9,773 nucleotides of DNA from an uncultured Flavobacteriia bacterium (GCA_903928365.1 CAIYQV010000170.1:1-9773); one strand, 5' to 3'; shown: positions 1 to 7,858, counted from the first letter of the stretch. Translations and numbers: made by a program. Notes: generated from the sequence alone by a model not told the origin.

Positions 1-421
1 CCGTCAAACACAAAAATGGAAATACCGGTTTTTGCCGATCAGGATCATCAATGAAATGAGCCAACACATGGCCAATCATATGGTTGACTTCGAGCAATGG
101 AATATTCAATGACATGGCAAAGGCTTTCGCAAATGATGTTCCCACGATCAATGCCCCTAATAATCCCGGACCTCTTGTAAAGGCAACAGCAGATAATTGT
201 TCTTTAGTTATTCCAGCCTTTTTCAAAGCAGCATCCACTACCGGTATGATATTTTGTTGATGTGCTCTGCTTGCAAGCTCGGGAACAACACCTCCATATT
301 GTTCATGTACTTCCTGTCGCGCGATCACATTGCTAAGTATGGTGCTATTTTTGAGAACAGCAGCGGACGTATCATCACAGGAGGATTCGATACCCAGAAT
401 AAATATATCTTTTTCAGGCAA
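1..421 (-). CDS. tsaD: tRNA N6-adenosine threonylcarbamoyltransferase TsaD, N-terminal part (truncated by window edge)
   Basis: TsaD transfers the threonylcarbamoyl group from threonylcarbamoyl-AMP to A37 of ANN-decoding tRNAs (t6A), working in the cytoplasm with TsaB and TsaE. The 140 visible residues hold the family landmarks: ILGIESSCDDTSAAV at about 8-22, VHEQYGGVVPELASRAH at about 38-54, TRGPGLLGALIVG at about 82-94, and the metal-binding HMIGH with His114 and His118. The frame is open to the left edge, where FLCLT leads into the expected SGGHT region; about 200 residues are missing. No ATG lies in frame between the upstream stop (TAG on the minus strand, near 484) and the conserved core. 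The start must therefore be non-ATG: TTG at 421 is my choice, and TTG at 448 is the alternative, but that one lies inside a probable -7 promoter element. It diverges from the tamB-like gene. Function is secure from the motifs; the start is not. Confidence 0.93.
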   Translation of the reverse strand, partial: MPEKDIFILGIESSCDDTSAAVLKNSTILSNVIARQEVHEQYGGVVPELASRAHQQNIIPVVDAALKKAGITKEQLSAVAFTRGPGLLGALIVGTSFAKAFAMSLNIPLLEVNHMIGHVLAHFIDDPDRQKPVFPFLCLT

Positions 422-427
422 GTTCCG

Positions 428-435
428 TAAGTTTG
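428..435 (+). promoter_or_regulatory. Putative tamB promoter -7 element
   Basis: TAAGTTTG perfectly fits TAnnTTTG on the plus strand. The inferred transcription start is near 441, which would make the ATG at 442 leaderless or nearly so, or leave about 30 bases before the alternative ATG at 472. No clear -33 TTG is seen at the usual distance. The element faces, and almost touches, the tsaD -7 element on the other strand. Confidence 0.4.
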
Positions 436-441
436 TAACTG

Positions 442-3400
442 ATGTCAAAAATACTGAAAATAATAGGACGCATGCTGGCTATCAGCCTCGACTGGCTTCT
501 ACTATTGATCTTGTTTTTTGCATTTGCAATCCGAACTTCTCCTGTTCAAACCTACCTTGCTCAAAAGGCTGCACATTTTTTATCTAAAGAACTCCATACT
601 ACCATAGAAATAGAGAAAGTCTCCATTATCTTTTTTGACAGAGTTGCATTGGATGGTGTTTTGGTTTTGGATCAGAAGAAGGACACCTTGGCATATATAC
701 CTACGCTGTTTGCCACATTGGATGAATTGGATCTGGAATCCGGCTTTGCAAAGATTGGAGAAGCGGAATTGGACAATGGTGTGATTCATCTGAGTCGCGA
801 TGCGAAATCGGGTGATTACAATTACCAATTCCTCGCTGACTACTTCTCAAGTGGAAAAAAGACCAAGAAATCAAAACCATTTGATGTATACCTCGAAACG
901 CTCAAGTTGAGTAGTGTTGACTTCAAATACGATGACAACCGAAAAGGATACAGTGAATTTGGGATGGATTATGACCACATTGATTTAAAGGATGTTGATC
1001 TGCATGCCACGGCATTTTCTGCCTCAGGTGGCGTTTTGGCCTTCGATGTAAAACAATTGAAAGCAAGAGAACGAAGCGGATTTGTTTTGAGTAAACTAAA
1101 TATGGACGTACGCATCGAACCAGATGGTTTAAAGATTCGTGACCTTCACATAAAAACTCCGCTTTCAAAGATTACTATTCCCAAACTTCATTTGCTGCTC
1201 GATGAAATGGAGGATTTTCAATCCTTCGAAGACAGCGTTCGATTTGATGCCATTCTGTCTAAAAGTTCAGTTTCGTTAAAAGACGTATCCTACTTCGCCT
1301 CGGCGATGGAAGGAATGGATCAACAGGTGACGATCAGCGGAAAAGTAACCGAGGAAGTCAAGAAGTTGCGTTTGACAGATATGGAACTGCGCACCGGCAA
1401 CAAAACGGTATTAAAAGGCAACCTGATCCTGCCTGATTTCCGAGACATGGATCATGCAAAATTTAAGGAACAGGTGAATTACGCCTACATTTCACTGCAA
1501 GACCTGCGAGAACTCAACCTACCCTTCGATGCAGGGATCAAACACATTCAGATCGATCCTAAACTTATGCAATTCGACCACTTCATCGCGTCAGATCTGA
1601 GTGTGAATGGTAGTTTAAATTCATTTATCGTTTCTGCTGACAGCCTTCGGACTGCAATGGGATCTGTTTCACTTACCTCCGGAGTGCAACTTACGAACAC
1701 TGGTAAATCCTTCAAATTTCAAGCTGCTGATTCGACCGCCGCACCTATTCATGTGCACAACCTGGCTTTAGACCTTCTGATTGGCAACAATGACTTCGGC
1801 ATGGTAGACGGAAGTGTTATTTTAAATGGCGAAGCGTTCAATAATGGCAAATTCAATTTAAATAATATCACTGGCCAGGTCAATCGGTTTGACTACCTGG
1901 ATTACAGCTACCAAAACATTAAAATAATCAGGGGTCACTTCGTAGATCAAGTTTTCGATGCAAAGATTGATATCAAAGATGACAATCTTGACCTTACTTA
2001 TAATGGCAAAATAGATTTCAACGGAAAACAGCACATGACCTTCTCCATTGATCTAACAGAAGCTATTCTAAGCAACCTGAACCTGACTAAAAAATCAGAC
2101 TCGAAATTAACCTCCAATTTTTCGGTGGATATAGTTGGATTGAACCCCAACGCCATGGAAGGGACCATCCGACTTCAGGGACTCTTTTATGTAGAAGGTA
2201 AAAAAGAGATTCAGGTTCCCAGTCTTATTTTGTCTGTGAAACGAGGAAAAGAGCAAGACCTTTTTACGATCAAAAGCAAAGTAGCAAATGCATCATTGAA
2301 AGGAAAAGTTGATTTTGAGACCATTCTCGGTGACTTCACAGAGCAGTTCAGCAAAGTGTTCCCGTCCATTCAAAGCACAAGTGCTGACACGAAAGATAAA
2401 AGGAAGAAAAAAGCGAATACCGTCAAGAGTCACTTCAGTTATGAGATCGAAACAGAAGATATGGACGAAGTGCTTTCCATTTTTGCTCCAGACCTGAAGA
2501 TCAAACCAAAAAGCAAATTGCAAGGATATTACGATGGTGAACGCTCAGACTTTGCGCTAACCTTCACCTCTGACGAGGTAGATTACCAAACCATGAAATT
2601 CAAGGATATATCCTTGAATCAACTTTTGACAAGTTCGGAGATTTCCGCTGAATACCATATCAAAGAATTCCTGTACACCGATTCGATCGTTTTTCATGAC
2701 CTATCCTTCTTAGCAAATGGCACCCAATACGCTTTGAATTCAGCTCTAACCTGGGATCAGGGAACGGATGACGCTTCCCGCATTGAATGGAAAACCTTCA
2801 TTCCAAGTAAAAGTGAGATTCAATTTGAACTCCAACCCTCCTACTTCAGCATCAATAATCAGCGCTGGGAGATCGAAAAGCAATCTGACCTGGCCATTGC
2901 GAACAATGAGCTGCACATCGCTAAATTGAAATTGGAACGGGATGGGCAGTACATCCTACTGGACGGCTGCATTTCCAGAAACGACTCGGACAAACTGAAT
3001 TTCCGTGCAAACGATATCAACCTGGCAGACATAAGCGAATTATTGGGATCTACGGTCGCCATGGAAGGAACCTTAAATGGATGGGGATATCTTTCCAACC
3101 CATACACGAACCTGACATACATGGGTGATGCTTCCATCCAACAGTTTTATGTAAATAAACAGGAAGTGGGTGATATATACGTCCAATCTGACTGGAATAA
3201 ATTGCGTGAAAGCATTGGGTTAACAGGTGATCTCACCTATCGCGGGGCTCAAACATTTCGTTTTGACGGTAATTATTTCCTTGACAGAGAAAAGGACAAC
3301 CTCGACTTCGATCTGGTATTTGATCAAACAGACATCCAGTTTACCAACGCGTTCATGGACCCCGATGTCGTGAACAACATCAAAGGGATGGTAGATGGCC

Positions 3401-5007
3401 GTTTGAAAGTTTCAGGAACACCAGAATCCCCTCAGTTACATGGTGAAGTAAACCTACTCGCTGGCAATGCTAAAATTGAGATCCTGGGGGTGAATTTTGG
3501 TTTGAATGGAAAGATCCGTGCAGATGAATATGGTTTCTACATAGATAACATGCCGGTTACAGATGAAGAGGGTAGTTCGGCAGCACTTATTGGCTCGATC
3601 TATCATACCAATTTCAGTGACTGGAACTTTGATCTGCAATTTGACTTGGATAAGGACTTATCCGTATACCAATCTTCCTTTATTAGTTTCGTTCCAAATA
3701 CAAATACGATGAGTAAATTCCTTGTGCTTAACACCAAATACAAGGAAGGAGACTATTATTACGGCAAAGCTTATGTCACCGGAAGTGCAAACATTTTTGG
3801 TTATGCCGACAATATTGACATCAGCGTTGACCTGAAAACGCAACGTGGTACGGCGATCAATTTCCCGATGTATGGAATGGCCGAACTCGAGGAAGAAGAA
3901 AGCTATATTGTCTTCAAAAAGAAAGGAGAACAGTTCTCCTATGTGGAACCCAAGATCGATTTTACGGGAGTCAATCTGGATCTCAACTTCCGGGTAACTC
4001 CGGATGCTAAAATGCGGATCATCTTTAACGAGACAACAGGTGATGAGATCAATGCCACAGGTAGCGGAGATATTGCTGTCAAACTGGATAATCTTGGTGA
4101 TCTGGCCATGGAGGGGACTTACCGCGCAAAAGAAGGCTCCTATAATTTCGCCATGGGTCCTATCAGGCAACCATTTTACATCGAAGACGGAGGAACGATC
4201 ACCTGGACGGGAGATCCCTATAATGCCACCTTGGATCTGAAAACGTATTATGAAGTCTATGCCAACCTGACAGAGATCGCACCGGATCAGTTTCAAGGAA
4301 GTACCGCAAAAAGTACTCAGAAAGTTCAATGTTACCTGGATCTGACCGAATCACTCATGAAACCTTCCATTGGCTTCGATATCAAAGCACCAAAAGCCGA
4401 TGAATCAGGAAAAGCTTTGATTGCGAGAATTACAGGTGACCGGGATGAATTGAACCGTCAATTCTTCTCACTTATGCTCTGGAAGCGTTTTCAGCCGTTA
4501 AAAGGAACAACCGCTGCGGGAGGATCTGCGGCTATGGACCTCGTATCAAACCAGATCAATTCCATGCTTTCTCAAGTTTCAAAGGATTACAAACTGAATG
4601 TAAATCTGGATTCAGACCAATTGCGAGGAGAAAGCACTTATGAATTTGGCGTGACTAAAGGATTTTTAGATAACCGACTCATTGTTAACGGTAGTTTTGG
4701 TGTGGAGAATGTGACCAATTCAACGCAGTCACAAAGTGCGCTCATTGGAGATGTAAGATTAGAGTACTTGTTGAATGAAAATGGCACCATTCGGGTAAAT
4801 GTATTCAATGAATCAAATGACTATTCGGTTATTCAGGAAAAGAGCGTTGGTCTGTTCACGCAGGGAGCGGGTATCCATTACCAGGAGGACTTTGATAATT
4901 TCGGTAACTTTAAGTTGGCACAGTACTTTGCGGACATGTTCAGAAGCAAAGAAAACAAACGCTATCCGGTGAAACGTAAAAAACGCCAAACAGAGATCAC
5001 GGATTAG
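442..5007 (+). CDS. tamB: TamB-family translocation/assembly module protein (DUF490 / TamB domain)
   Basis: This is a very large envelope protein of the TamB/AsmA-like superfamily, whose members span the periplasm as a long hydrophobic groove and help move phospholipids or assemble outer-membrane proteins with an Omp85-type partner. Residues 1-10 are basic, and about 11-30 form one hydrophobic anchor (DWLLLLILFFAFAI), followed by the family-typical VQTYLAQKAAHFLSKEL. Next comes a long beta-rich region with repeated amphipathic strands. A lysine-rich stretch (KDKRKKK, near residue 650) probably marks a linker. The C-terminal TamB domain covers roughly 970-1500, with GDLAMEGTYRAKEGSYNF near 1220-1237 and STYEFGVTKGFLDNRLIVNGSFG near 1400-1420. 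The tail is strongly basic. At 1521 residues it fits Bacteroidota homologues. ATG 442 is preferred because its SKILKIIGR start resembles the usual KKxLKxxG beginning of relatives; ATG 472 is possible. No partner tamA-like gene is in view. The symbol is by family, as orthology to the proteobacterial protein is distant. Confidence 0.9.
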   Translation: MSKILKIIGRMLAISLDWLLLLILFFAFAIRTSPVQTYLAQKAAHFLSKELHTTIEIEKVSIIFFDRVALDGVLVLDQKKDTLAYIPTLFATLDELDLESGFAKIGEAELDNGVIHLSRDAKSGDYNYQFLADYFSSGKKTKKSKPFDVYLETLKLSSVDFKYDDNRKGYSEFGMDYDHIDLKDVDLHATAFSASGGVLAFDVKQLKARERSGFVLSKLNMDVRIEPDGLKIRDLHIKTPLSKITIPKLHLLLDEMEDFQSFEDSVRFDAILSKSSVSLKDVSYFASAMEGMDQQVTISGKVTEEVKKLRLTDMELRTGNKTVLKGNLILPDFRDMDHAKFKEQVNYAYISLQDLRELNLPFDAGIKHIQIDPKLMQFDHFIASDLSVNGSLNSFIVSADSLRTAMGSVSLTSGVQLTNTGKSFKFQAADSTAAPIHVHNLALDLLIGNNDFGMVDGSVILNGEAFNNGKFNLNNITGQVNRFDYLDYSYQNIKIIRGHFVDQVFDAKIDIKDDNLDLTYNGKIDFNGKQHMTFSIDLTEAILSNLNLTKKSDSKLTSNFSVDIVGLNPNAMEGTIRLQGLFYVEGKKEIQVPSLILSVKRGKEQDLFTIKSKVANASLKGKVDFETILGDFTEQFSKVFPSIQSTSADTKDKRKKKANTVKSHFSYEIETEDMDEVLSIFAPDLKIKPKSKLQGYYDGERSDFALTFTSDEVDYQTMKFKDISLNQLLTSSEISAEYHIKEFLYTDSIVFHDLSFLANGTQYALNSALTWDQGTDDASRIEWKTFIPSKSEIQFELQPSYFSINNQRWEIEKQSDLAIANNELHIAKLKLERDGQYILLDGCISRNDSDKLNFRANDINLADISELLGSTVAMEGTLNGWGYLSNPYTNLTYMGDASIQQFYVNKQEVGDIYVQSDWNKLRESIGLTGDLTYRGAQTFRFDGNYFLDREKDNLDFDLVFDQTDIQFTNAFMDPDVVNNIKGMVDGRLKVSGTPESPQLHGEVNLLAGNAKIEILGVNFGLNGKIRADEYGFYIDNMPVTDEEGSSAALIGSIYHTNFSDWNFDLQFDLDKDLSVYQSSFISFVPNTNTMSKFLVLNTKYKEGDYYYGKAYVTGSANIFGYADNIDISVDLKTQRGTAINFPMYGMAELEEEESYIVFKKKGEQFSYVEPKIDFTGVNLDLNFRVTPDAKMRIIFNETTGDEINATGSGDIAVKLDNLGDLAMEGTYRAKEGSYNFAMGPIRQPFYIEDGGTITWTGDPYNATLDLKTYYEVYANLTEIAPDQFQGSTAKSTQKVQCYLDLTESLMKPSIGFDIKAPKADESGKALIARITGDRDELNRQFFSLMLWKRFQPLKGTTAAGGSAAMDLVSNQINSMLSQVSKDYKLNVNLDSDQLRGESTYEFGVTKGFLDNRLIVNGSFGVENVTNSTQSQSALIGDVRLEYLLNENGTIRVNVFNESNDYSVIQEKSVGLFTQGAGIHYQEDFDNFGNFKLAQYFADMFRSKENKRYPVKRKKRQTEITD
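446..453 (-). promoter_or_regulatory. Putative tsaD promoter -7 element
   Basis: On the minus strand this reads TATTTTTG, a perfect match to the Bacteroidota -7 consensus TAnnTTTG. It would place the transcription start near 440 and give tsaD a leader of roughly 20 bases if translation begins at TTG 421. No good TTG (-33) element is visible upstream, so the call rests on the -7 match and position. It lies inside the 5' end of the tamB-like gene. Confidence 0.4.
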
Positions 5008-5056
5008 ATTTTTCGATAGTTTGTCCTGAATAAACACGATTTGTAGTTTCATTTCT

Positions 5057-5064
5057 TACTTTTA
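5057..5064 (+). promoter_or_regulatory. Possible accC promoter -7 element
   Basis: TACTTTTA differs from TAnnTTTG at one position and ends 20 bases before the accC ATG. The same octamer sits at almost the same distance before sucC. A TTTG at 5040-5043 is only 13 bases upstream, shorter than usual, so the -33 half is doubtful. No terminator hairpin is visible between the tamB-like stop and this site, so read-through is also possible. Confidence 0.25.
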
Positions 5065-5084
5065 TTGCGAAATCATTAGCCTGA

Positions 5085-6569
5085 ATGAAAAAAGTACTGA
5101 TTGCCAATCGCGGGGAGATTGCCCGTCGCGTAATACGCACCCTGAGAAAGATGAATATTGCCAGTGTGGCAATCTATTCTGATGCAGACCGAAACGCACC
5201 GCACGTTCTGGAAGCGGATGAAGCTGTATACGTTGGAGCGAGTCCATCGTCAGAAAGCTACCTGAAACAAGATCTTATTTTACAGCATTGCAAAGATCTG
5301 GGTGTGGACGGGATACATCCTGGTTATGGTTTCCTTTCTGAAAATGCCGGTTTTGCGCGTAAAGTGAAAGCCGCAGGGATCAAATTGATCGGGCCATCCC
5401 CGGAAAGCATGGAGGTTATGGGTGATAAACTCAGTGCGAAACAAGCCGTAAAGAGCTATAATGTTCCACTGGTACCAGGAGTGGACGAAGCCATCAGTGA
5501 TGTGAACGATGCTATTAAAATTGCTGAAGAAGTTGGTTACCCAATCTTGATCAAGGCCTCCGCAGGTGGTGGCGGAAAAGGAATGCGCCTCGTTGAGCGC
5601 TCAGAAGATTTTGCAGAGCAAATGCGACTTGCACAGAATGAGGCCAGATCTTCCTTTGGTGACGATGCTGTTTTCATTGAAAAATTTGTCACGAAGCCCA
5701 GACATATTGAAATCCAAGTTTTCGCCGATAGTCATGGAAATGTAGTTTACCTGTTTGAACGTGAGTGTTCTATACAGCGAAGACATCAAAAAGTAGTTGA
5801 AGAAGCTCCAAGTGCAGTTGTATCGCCTGAATTACGCGCTGAAATGGGCGCAGCAGCCGTTGCTGTTTGTAAAGCGTGTAATTACGAAGGAGCAGGAACA
5901 GTAGAATTCCTTTTGGATGGAGATCTCAACTTCTATTTCCTGGAAATGAATACCCGTTTACAAGTAGAACATCCGGTAACAGAAGAAATCACCGGCTTGG
6001 ATCTTGTAGAATGGCAGATACGTGTTGCACGAGGAGAGCAACTTCCCAAAAAACAAGAAGAACTGTCTATTCACGGCCATGCCATCGAAGTGCGTGTTTA
6101 CGCGGAAGACACCTTGAATGGATTCACTCCGGATATTGGAAAATTGAATCGTTACCGCATTCCTTCAGGCCGAAGTGTGCGTGTAGACGATGCCTTCGTA
6201 GAAGGTATGGATATTCCGATCTTTTACGATCCGATGATTGCCAAATTGGTCGTTTGGGGTAAAACACGCGAAGACGCAATTAACCGCACGATAAAAGCCA
6301 TTGATGAATACCAGATCTCAGGATTGAAAACAACACTTGACTTTGGGAAGTATGTCATGAAACATGAAGCGTTTCGATCAGGGAACTTCGATACGAATTT
6401 TGTAAAACACTACTTTCAGGATCCTACTATCATGTACGAGGCTATGGATGAAGAGCTCGATGCACTTCAACATGGAATCAACCAGATCTGGGACTCTATC
6501 AAGGACCGTGAGAGAAGAGAATTCGCATCCAGAGAGATCAGCAGTTCATGGAAAAACAGCATATTATAA
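5085..6569 (+). CDS. accC: Biotin carboxylase subunit of an acetyl-/acyl-CoA carboxylase
   Basis: It carries out ATP-dependent carboxylation of biotin on a carrier protein, the first half-reaction of acetyl-CoA or propionyl-CoA carboxylase. The N-domain begins KKVLIANRGEIARRV. The ATP-grasp domain shows Lys115, Lys157, the glycine loop ASAGGGGKGMR (158-168), His207 in RHIEIQVFAD, and EECSIQRRHQK-like sequence ending at Lys236. The metal and catalytic residues are Glu274, Glu287, Asn289, Arg291, Gln293 and Glu295 (EMNTRLQVEHPVTE), with Arg337 in EVRVYAED. All key E. coli AccC residues have counterparts. At 494 residues it is about 45 longer than E. coli AccC, through a charged C-terminal extension (about 450-494). 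There is no biotin-attachment MKM motif, so it is a stand-alone subunit. Neither a carrier nor a carboxyltransferase gene is adjacent, so whether it serves acetyl-CoA or propionyl-CoA carboxylase cannot be decided here. ATG 5085 begins exactly at the conserved N-terminus. Confidence 0.95.
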   Translation: MKKVLIANRGEIARRVIRTLRKMNIASVAIYSDADRNAPHVLEADEAVYVGASPSSESYLKQDLILQHCKDLGVDGIHPGYGFLSENAGFARKVKAAGIKLIGPSPESMEVMGDKLSAKQAVKSYNVPLVPGVDEAISDVNDAIKIAEEVGYPILIKASAGGGGKGMRLVERSEDFAEQMRLAQNEARSSFGDDAVFIEKFVTKPRHIEIQVFADSHGNVVYLFERECSIQRRHQKVVEEAPSAVVSPELRAEMGAAAVAVCKACNYEGAGTVEFLLDGDLNFYFLEMNTRLQVEHPVTEEITGLDLVEWQIRVARGEQLPKKQEELSIHGHAIEVRVYAEDTLNGFTPDIGKLNRYRIPSGRSVRVDDAFVEGMDIPIFYDPMIAKLVVWGKTREDAINRTIKAIDEYQISGLKTTLDFGKYVMKHEAFRSGNFDTNFVKHYFQDPTIMYEAMDEELDALQHGINQIWDSIKDRERREFASREISSSWKNSIL

Positions 6570-6582
6570 TGTACATGATAAT
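6563..6582. repeat. 20-bp near-perfect palindrome across the accC stop codon
   Basis: The half-sites ATTATAATGT and ACATGATAAT are reverse complements except at one base pair, with a perfect ATGTACAT core. It has no loop, so it looks more like a dimeric protein-binding site than an RNA hairpin. It includes the accC stop codon (6567-6569) and lies about 40 bases upstream of the proposed sucC -7 element. AT-rich chance occurrence is possible. Confidence 0.45.
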
Positions 6583-6586
6583 TTTC

Positions 6587-6611
6587 TGTAAAGCTGTTGC
6601 CAGTTTTTACA
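6587..6611 (+). other. Imperfect stem-loop in the accC-sucC gap
   Basis: TGTAAAGCTG pairs with CAGTTTTTACA around a TTGC loop, giving about 10 pairs including one G-T pair and one bulged T. No U-run follows directly, so it is not a standard intrinsic terminator. It could be a weak accC 3' end structure, an mRNA-stabilising hairpin or an operator over the sucC promoter. The fold is seen by eye; no energy was computed. Confidence 0.4.
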
Positions 6612-6627
6612 ATTAACCCTACTTTTA
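6597..6627 (+). promoter_or_regulatory. Putative sucC promoter (-33 TTG, -7 TACTTTTA)
   Basis: TTG at 6597-6599 and TACTTTTA at 6620-6627 are separated by 20 bases, a normal Bacteroidota spacing. The -7 element misses the TAnnTTTG consensus only at its last base and ends 19 bases before the sucC ATG, implying a short leader. The -33 element falls in the loop of the stem-loop above. Confidence 0.4.
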
Positions 6628-6646
6628 ACCCTCAAATTTCAGAGAG

Positions 6647-7858
6647 ATGAACTTACACGAATATCAGGGAAAATCCATTTTAAAAAGTTACGGAGTCGCT
6701 ATCCAGGAAGGCGTTGTGATCGATAAGGTCGAAGATGCTATTGAAGCAGCGAAGAAACTAACTGAACAAACCGGTACGAGTTGGTACGTGGTGAAGGCTC
6801 AGATCCATGCAGGAGGACGCGGAAAAGGGAAAGTAGAGGAAACCGGATCGAACGGAGTAGTTCTTGCAAAAGGGATTAACGAGATCGAAGAAAAAGTGAA
6901 AGGAATTCTTGGAGGTCATTTGGTGACACTTCAAACTAATGGAAAAGGTAAAAAAGTAAATAAAGTACTCATTGCACAGGATGTGTATTATCCTGGAGAA
7001 TCTCCAACAGCAGAGTTCTACATGTCCGTTCTTCTCGATCGTGAGAAAGGAAGAAACGTGATCGTCTATTCAACAGAAGGAGGAATGGATATTGAGCATG
7101 TTGCAGAGCATACCCCTGAAAAAATCTACAAGGAATTTATCGACCCACGAGTGGGAATCCAGGGATTCCAGGCGCGTAAAATCGCTTTCAATCTTGGATT
7201 GAGTGGTGAAGCGTTCAAGCAAATGACCAAATTCGTTGTATCGCTTTACAATGCTTACGAAGGGATTGACGCTTCCATGTTTGAGATCAACCCTGTATTG
7301 AAAACATCGGACAACAAAATCATCGCTGTTGATTCCAAGGTAACCTTAGATGGAAATGGATTATTCCGCCACCCGGATTACGCTGCAATGCGCGATAAGA
7401 CTGAGGAGGACCCAACAGAAGTAGAAGCTGATGAGGCAGGATTGAACTTCGTGAAACTAGACGGAAACGTTGCTTGTATGGTAAATGGCGCAGGTCTTGC
7501 CATGGCCACAATGGATATCATCAAGTATTCAGGTGGTAACCCTGCAAACTTCCTGGATGTAGGTGGTACAGCTAACGCAGAACGTGTAGAGAAAGCATTC
7601 CACATCATTTTGAAAGACCCGAATGTGAAAGCTATTCTGATCAATATCTTTGGAGGAATCGTACGATGTGACCGTGTTGCTCAAGGGGTAGTAGATGCAT
7701 ACAAAAACATGGGATCTATTCCTGTTCCGATTATCGTTCGACTTCAGGGAACAAACGCTGAAGAAGCGAAGAAACTGATCGACGAGTCAGGATTGAATGT
7801 ACATTCAGCTGTGCTTCTTCAGGAAGCTGCAGATAAAGTAAAAGCTGTTTTAGCATAA
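6647..7858 (+). CDS. sucC: Succinate--CoA ligase (ADP-forming), beta subunit
   Basis: SucC pairs with SucD to interconvert succinyl-CoA and succinate with ATP or GTP formation in the TCA cycle. The protein starts with the typical NLHEYQGKSILKSYGV. The ATP-grasp part has Lys50 in YVVKAQIHAGGRGKGKV (47-63) and metal ligands Asn215 (FEINPV) and Asp229 (AVDSKVTLDGN). The C-terminal ligase domain has CMVNGAGLAMATMD (277-290), NFLDVGGTA (301-309) and INIFGGIVRCDRVAQG (332-347). At 403 residues it is slightly longer than the 388-residue E. coli protein, with small insertions near residues 37-45 and 93-106. A purine-rich AGAGAG sits directly before ATG 6647, and upstream in-frame sequence is non-coding. 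sucD does not follow; a terminator does, so the alpha subunit must be encoded elsewhere. Nucleotide preference (ATP or GTP) is not decided from these residues. Identification is essentially certain. Confidence 0.97.
   Translation: MNLHEYQGKSILKSYGVAIQEGVVIDKVEDAIEAAKKLTEQTGTSWYVVKAQIHAGGRGKGKVEETGSNGVVLAKGINEIEEKVKGILGGHLVTLQTNGKGKKVNKVLIAQDVYYPGESPTAEFYMSVLLDREKGRNVIVYSTEGGMDIEHVAEHTPEKIYKEFIDPRVGIQGFQARKIAFNLGLSGEAFKQMTKFVVSLYNAYEGIDASMFEINPVLKTSDNKIIAVDSKVTLDGNGLFRHPDYAAMRDKTEEDPTEVEADEAGLNFVKLDGNVACMVNGAGLAMATMDIIKYSGGNPANFLDVGGTANAERVEKAFHIILKDPNVKAILINIFGGIVRCDRVAQGVVDAYKNMGSIPVPIIVRLQGTNAEEAKKLIDESGLNVHSAVLLQEAADKVKAVLA

Noticed and set aside
197..587. Two short plus-strand frames over the tsaD and early tamB region
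   Set aside because: They overlap better supported genes (TsaD motifs on the minus strand, the TamB anchor on the plus strand) and have no recognisable protein features.
3658..4329. A 223-codon open frame on the minus strand inside the tamB-like gene
   Set aside because: It lies wholly within a strongly supported coding region, its predicted protein has no recognisable motifs, and long antisense frames are expected opposite such genes.
5008..5084. A terminator after the tamB-like gene
   Set aside because: No stem of useful length followed by a T-run was found; only an AT-rich spacer is seen.
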